A stretch of 36,954 nucleotides of DNA from contig JAFTUS010000020.1 in the NCBI GenBank assembly GCA_017466125.1, forward strand, positions 1 through 36,954, given 5' to 3'. This document shows, piece by piece, positions 33,220 through 36,954 of this stretch (the stretch's first letter is position 1; each line of letters starts with the position of its first letter). Source of the DNA: Lentisphaeria bacterium. GTDB taxonomy: Bacteria; Verrucomicrobiota; Lentisphaeria; Victivallales; Victivallaceae. Under the pieces are notes generated by a model. It saw only the letters and a list, made by a program, of their open reading frames with translations, ran no database searches and was not told the DNA's origin. Position numbers and translations under genes: made by a program.

Positions 33220-34572
33220 ATGAATAGTGATGCTTTTTTGATTTTGTTCATCGCTTTTATGGCAGTGATGGGCTTGATCCCGTTTGTACTGCGGCGGTAT
33301 CAGATACCCAGTGTGATCGCTCTGCTGGCGGCGGGGATGCTGTTGGGGCCGAATTGCTTTGACATGACCGGCAGACTCTCCGAATTGCTGAGTTATCTCG
33401 GGGCGAACAGCAAGATCACAGCAGACCATTTCAACAGTCTTGTGAACTCCCTCGGTTCGCTGGGGCTGGTCTTTCTGATGACTCTGGCGGGCATGGAAGC
33501 GGATTTCAAACTGATCAAATCCGCCCGCAAACCGGTGGTGGCTTTGAGTATTCTCACTTTTCTGCTCCCGGCGATCTCCGGTTATCTGATCTACGCTTAT
33601 TTCCGTGCGGACGATTTTCCCGGCAAACTGCTGTACGCGTCACTTTTTGCTTCGCACTCGGTCGGTATCGTATTTCCGGTGATCCGCGAACTGAAACTTA
33701 CCAAAACAAAGTTCGGTGCGGCGGTACTGATCTCCACGGTCATAACGGATATTTCCAGTATCATTCTGCTGGCGGTCAGTGTCCAGCTCAAACGGCAGAT
33801 GACGACCGGACTTCAGGGGCCGAAAACGCTTTCGGTCTTCGACTATATCGATCCGGGATTTTTCGGACAGTGGTTCACGCCGGTCTTCCTGCTGATCGTG
33901 GTCGTCTACATGGTTGCGGCGATCTACATCGTCTCTCTGCTGGGGAAATGGCTGCTCAAACATTTCCAGCCCGGTGAAGACATACTCATCACGATACTGC
34001 TTTTTGTCATTCTTGCCACGGTTCTGGTGGGTGAATTTCTCGGCATCAACCTTGTCGTCGGCGCATTCATCGCCGGACTTGCCCTCTCGAAACTGGTCAA
34101 ACCGCAGGGCGGCGGACTTGCTTTGATGGGACGTTTTGAAAGCATCGGCTACGGTTTTCTCGTGCCGTTCCTCTTTGTTTCGATCGGCATGAAGACGGAC
34201 TTCTCCGCATTCGGAGCCGGCGGCAACCTGACGATCGTTCTGCTTACGGTGATCGGACTGGTCGGCAGCAAAGTCTTTTCCGGCTGGCTGGCATTGCGCC
34301 TTACCGGCTTCACCAACGGGCACGGCCTCTGTGCCGGACTGATGACCGTACCGCAGCTCTCCGCAACACTGGCGGCAGCGGCGATCGGCAAAGATCTGGG
34401 AATGCTTGATGACAACTTCTTCAACGCCATTATCATTCTGTCGATCGTCACGACTCTGCCGATCCCCTCACTGGTGCGCATTGTCATTGACCGGATGAAA
34501 TTGCAGTTCACCACCGTCGAAGACGAAGCCTATCAGATCCCCGAAGCCGAAAAAGATGATGAATTAATTTAA
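33220..34572 (+). CDS. CPA2-type cation/proton antiporter
   Basis: The 450-residue membrane protein has about 12-13 hydrophobic helices with the CPA2 pattern PSVIALLAAGMLLGP, LGLVFLMTLAGMEAD and FASHSVGIVFPVIRE followed by VLISTVITDISSI, where the acidic residue lies in the exchange site. NLVVGAFIAGLALSKL and FVSIGMKTD are also typical. No KTN or TrkA regulatory domain is present at the C-terminus. It should exchange Na+ or K+ for protons. The ATG at 33220 has GAGGAG upstream. Confidence 0.9.
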   Translation: MNSDAFLILFIAFMAVMGLIPFVLRRYQIPSVIALLAAGMLLGPNCFDMTGRLSELLSYLGANSKITADHFNSLVNSLGSLGLVFLMTLAGMEADFKLIKSARKPVVALSILTFLLPAISGYLIYAYFRADDFPGKLLYASLFASHSVGIVFPVIRELKLTKTKFGAAVLISTVITDISSIILLAVSVQLKRQMTTGLQGPKTLSVFDYIDPGFFGQWFTPVFLLIVVVYMVAAIYIVSLLGKWLLKHFQPGEDILITILLFVILATVLVGEFLGINLVVGAFIAGLALSKLVKPQGGGLALMGRFESIGYGFLVPFLFVSIGMKTDFSAFGAGGNLTIVLLTVIGLVGSKVFSGWLALRLTGFTNGHGLCAGLMTVPQLSATLAAAAIGKDLGMLDDNFFNAIIILSIVTTLPIPSLVRIVIDRMKLQFTTVEDEAYQIPEAEKDDELI

Positions 34573-34589
34573 ACATGGGAGTTTTGAGT

Positions 34590-35537
34590 ATGAAAATCAC
34601 AGGTACTTTTTTAGACGAAATTTCACATGACATTCCACACCAGAACTGGGGCAGAGCCGAATGGGATGCCGACTTCAAGGCGATGAAAGATATCGGCATC
34701 GACACGGTTATTCTGATCCGCTGCGGCCACCGCCGCTGGGTCACTTACCCCTCCAAAGTCCTGATGGAAAAGCAGAACTGCTACCGTCCGCCGGTGGATC
34801 TGGTCGATCTTTTTCTGGAACTGGCGGAAAAGTACGGCATGAAATTCTATTTCGGCACGTACGACTCCAGCCTCTGGCAGGAACCCGGTTCTTTCCAGCG
34901 GGAATTTGATCTGGAACGCGCCGTTATCGAAGAAGTTTACGCCAATTACGGCCACCGCAAGGCTTTCGGCGGCTGGTATATCAACCATGAGATCAGCCGC
35001 AAAAGTCCGGAAGTGGTCAAACTCATGACGGCGGAAGGACGTTTCTGCAAGGAGATCTCCGGCGGACTGCCGGTGATGATCTCCCCCTACATCGACGGCG
35101 CAAAAAATGTCTCCGCCTTCGACTCCACGATCAACAAGAGCAATGGTGCATCGGTCGATACTCATGCGAAAGAGTGGGATGAGATCCTCTCCGGTTTGCA
35201 GGGAGCCGTGGACATCATGGCGTTTCAGGACGGTCACTGCGAATTTTATGAACTGGTGGACTTCATGTCCGTCAATAAGGAACTTGCCACCCGCTACGGC
35301 ATGGAGTGCTGGACGAACTGCGAAAGTTTCGACCGGGATATGCCGATCAAATTCCTGCCGATCAAGTGGGAAAAGATGCTGCTCAAACTCGAAGCCGCCC
35401 GCAAAGCAGGGCTGGACAAGGCGATCACCTTTGAATTTTCGCACTTCATGAGCCCGAATTCCGTCTACGGCGCGGCGGGCAACCTCTACCGCCGTTACAG
35501 TGAATACTTCAATATCGCCCTGCCGGAACAGAAATAA
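34590..35537 (+). CDS. DUF4434 domain protein (glycosidase-like barrel)
   Basis: The 315-residue protein starts KITGTFLDEISHDIPHQNWG and contains DIGIDTVILIRCG, YPSKVL, KFYFGTYDSS, GGWYINHEI and ITFEFSHFMSPNS, the pattern of DUF4434, a TIM-barrel family related to glycoside hydrolases. No signal peptide is seen. The reaction is unknown. Start: GGGAG lies 8 nt before the ATG at 34590; the ATG at 34575 is less likely. It sits 17 bp after the antiporter and 23 bp before the Rid-family gene. Confidence 0.85.
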   Translation: MKITGTFLDEISHDIPHQNWGRAEWDADFKAMKDIGIDTVILIRCGHRRWVTYPSKVLMEKQNCYRPPVDLVDLFLELAEKYGMKFYFGTYDSSLWQEPGSFQREFDLERAVIEEVYANYGHRKAFGGWYINHEISRKSPEVVKLMTAEGRFCKEISGGLPVMISPYIDGAKNVSAFDSTINKSNGASVDTHAKEWDEILSGLQGAVDIMAFQDGHCEFYELVDFMSVNKELATRYGMECWTNCESFDRDMPIKFLPIKWEKMLLKLEAARKAGLDKAITFEFSHFMSPNSVYGAAGNLYRRYSEYFNIALPEQK

Positions 35538-35560
35538 TATACCGGAAAGGAGAGTAAAAC

Positions 35561-36670
35561 ATGGTCTCTCACGCGAACTTTTCCACCCCGGACGGCATCA
35601 AAGAGGATTTCTTCTCCGCCGTATCCGCCCCCTGCTGCGATTTCCGTCAGGAGGCAGCCGGTCTGCTGAAAGAGTACGAAAGTTCTCTGGCGCAGTACGG
35701 CTGTTCCGCAGAAACAGAGATGCTGCTGCGTTTTCACTTGAGCGATGTGACCAACCAGACGCATGTACTCGAAGAACTTCTGAAAGACCGCTGTGCCTGC
35801 ATCTCCATTATCGGTCAGCCCCCCGCCGGAGGCAGCCGCATCGCCCTCGAAGCGTGGCACTGGAGCGGAATGAAGAAGAAAAAAGAACGTTCTTTGCAGA
35901 TTACGCTTGAAAATTACTCTCCGCTGTGGTTCAATCTGGAAAAACTCTCCGCCGCCGGCAGTTACGACCAGACGTACGAAGAGTTTTCGCTCCTGAAAGA
36001 AGAACTTGCCAACTGCGGAGCAAATGTCGCCGACCATACGGTTCGCACCTGGCTTTACTGCCGGGATGTGGATAACAATTATGCCGGACTGGTTCAGGCG
36101 CGGAACAGGTTTTTTGCCGAAAACGGTCTGACCAGAGAGACCCATTTCATTGCCAGCACCGGCATTGAGGGACAATCCGCCGCCGTCGATCGGCTCGTTC
36201 GCATGGATTCGATCAATTATCCCGGACTTCAGCCGGGGCAGATGCAGTATCTTTCTGCTCCTGACATGCTTTCGCCTACAACGATTTACGGTGTCAGTTT
36301 CGAGCGTGCGACCCGCCTGATCTTCGGCGACCGCTCCCATTACTTTATTTCCGGAACAGCCAGCATTGACAAAGAGGGTGTCGTCGTTCATCCGTTCGAT
36401 GTGCAGAAGCAGACCCGGCGGATGCTGGAAAATATTGCCGCTCTGCTGAAAGAGGGTGACGCGGCAATGGAGGATATCGTTTCAGGGACGCTCTATTTGC
36501 GCGACCTTGCCGATGCCGATCTGGTACTGCCTGTCGTTCGGGAAGTGCTGGGGGCTCGCCCGGTGCTGGTCACGGTGAAGGCTCCCGTCTGCCGTCCCGC
36601 ATGGCTGGTGGAACTGGAGTGCATCGCCATAAACAGCAAAGGCGACAGCAGATTTCTGCCGCTTGCTTGA
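35561..36670 (+). CDS. Rid/YjgF-family protein with tandem Rid-like domains
   Basis: The 369-residue protein follows an AAAGGAG site. The C-terminal part, about 240-369, is a Rid (YjgF/YER057c) domain: FISGTASIDKEG, LLKEGDAAMEDIVSGTLYLRD and PVCRPAWLVELECIAI. The N-terminal half has a related, more divergent layout (ETEMLLRFHLSDVTNQ, RIALEAWHW), giving a double-domain protein as in chorismatase-like Rid relatives. RTWLYCRDVDNNYAGLVQARN also resembles that group. A canonical Rid arginine is not clear in the first half. Role is uncertain: enamine/imine deaminase or a chorismate-type enzyme are both possible. Confidence 0.75.
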   Translation: MVSHANFSTPDGIKEDFFSAVSAPCCDFRQEAAGLLKEYESSLAQYGCSAETEMLLRFHLSDVTNQTHVLEELLKDRCACISIIGQPPAGGSRIALEAWHWSGMKKKKERSLQITLENYSPLWFNLEKLSAAGSYDQTYEEFSLLKEELANCGANVADHTVRTWLYCRDVDNNYAGLVQARNRFFAENGLTRETHFIASTGIEGQSAAVDRLVRMDSINYPGLQPGQMQYLSAPDMLSPTTIYGVSFERATRLIFGDRSHYFISGTASIDKEGVVVHPFDVQKQTRRMLENIAALLKEGDAAMEDIVSGTLYLRDLADADLVLPVVREVLGARPVLVTVKAPVCRPAWLVELECIAINSKGDSRFLPLA

Positions 36671-36749
36671 AACCGTTTCAGAAGGCTGTGTACGAAAGGT
36701 TGACTGATTTTTACAGGGGCTTCGGAATGCTTCGTCCGCTCAACGCCCC

Positions 36750-36779
36750 GGAGGCTCGAGAGCCCCGCACGGGGCGACA
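36750..36779. repeat. 30-bp direct repeat, copy 1
   Basis: The unit begins GGAGGCTCGAGAGCC, contains the palindrome CCCCGCACGGGG and ends GGCGACA. It is identical to the copy at 36925-36954. Confidence 0.9.
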
Positions 36780-36924
36780 GCCGACCACTCCCGAGGCCGA
36801 CGTTCGGCCGCTGCGCTTGTACTTTCGCCGCCATTTTAAGGCGGCGACCAGCGTTCCGCCTCCGTCTTCGTAAAACTACGCCGCGACAAGGCTGGAGCAC
36901 GTCCGGGTACGACCTGGTACAGAC

Positions 36925-36954
36925 GGAGGCTCGAGAGCCCCGCACGGGGCGACA
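36925..36954. repeat. 30-bp direct repeat, copy 2 (ends at window edge)
   Basis: Identical to copy 1 at 36750-36779. The window ends exactly at the last base of the shared unit, as an assembly break at a repeat would. Confidence 0.9.

Larger units (their letters stand above)
36671..36954. repeat. Structured non-coding repeat region at the right window edge
   Basis: No gene is visible in these 284 bp. The stretch is clearly richer in G and C than the preceding gene. It starts near GGCTGTGTACGAAAGG (from 36683) and holds three strong hairpins: CCCCG-CA-CGGGG in each 30-bp repeat, 36795-36800 with 36804-36809, and 36825-36832 with 36840-36847. A 30-bp unit is repeated 175 bp apart. Confidence 0.7.

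Noticed and set aside
36493..36945. Minus-strand 150-codon frame at the right edge
   Set aside because: Arg/Ser-rich frame running across hairpins and into the antisense of the Rid gene; no family or ribosome site.
36750..36954. CRISPR-like repeat
   Set aside because: Only two copies with a 145-bp gap and internal palindromes, no cas genes.

Overview
The window reads as chromosomal DNA of a PVC-group bacterium, most likely a Lentisphaerota (Victivallis-like) anaerobe. This is inference. It rests on a prepilin-like protein with the [16 protein letters not shown] signature and a C-terminal H-X9-DG motif, a giant DUF4347 surface protein with an LEPR-type N-terminus, a DUF4434 protein, several cytoplasmic glycosidases and a glycyl-radical-enzyme activase. 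No rRNA, tRNA, complete insertion sequence or CRISPR array was found. Both ends are abrupt: the left end cuts the DUF4347 gene, and the right end stops inside the second copy of a 30-bp repeat.

Layout. 1-1979: minus-strand 5' part of a large DUF4347 adhesin-like gene, preceded by two small overlapping ORFs, a leader hairpin and a candidate promoter, then the terminator of the next operon. 1982-10289: recC-recB-recD operon (minus). 10361-11800: NikR-family regulator lacking the nickel-binding histidines, then a prepilin-like gene whose leader is interrupted in frame by two large palindromes. 11885-19266: a radical-SAM activase (plus), then a minus-strand series: a pseudokinase and a Ser/Thr kinase with overlapping start and stop codons, a duplication scar, a PHP phosphoesterase, a metallophosphoesterase and ribulokinase (araB). 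19481-26650: a GH78-like protein, a GH4 glycosidase divergent from an AraC regulator with superimposed promoters, a PaaI-type thioesterase and an SNF-family sodium symporter. 26734-29634: a minus-strand lipoprotein-argB-aroK-aroC operon ended by a bidirectional terminator. 29805-33087: two PilT/PilU-type ATPases and signal peptidase I. 33220-36670: CPA2 antiporter, DUF4434 protein and a Rid-family protein. 36671-36954: structured, G+C-richer repeat DNA.

How the genes fit together. RecBCD handles double-strand breaks. The carbohydrate genes (GH78-like, GH4, AraC, ribulokinase) point to intracellular breakdown of plant-type oligosaccharides. The paired PilT-type ATPases, prepilin-like protein and signal peptidase concern pili and export. 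argB, aroK and aroC are housekeeping amino-acid genes. Most transcription units have recognisable TTGACA/TATAAT-like promoters with 16-17 bp spacers, several carrying palindromes where a repressor could bind. The observations most worth checking are the palindromes inside the prepilin leader, the kinase/pseudokinase pair, the segmental duplication scar, the ligand-less NikR, the coupled small ORFs before the DUF4347 gene and the repeat at the right edge.
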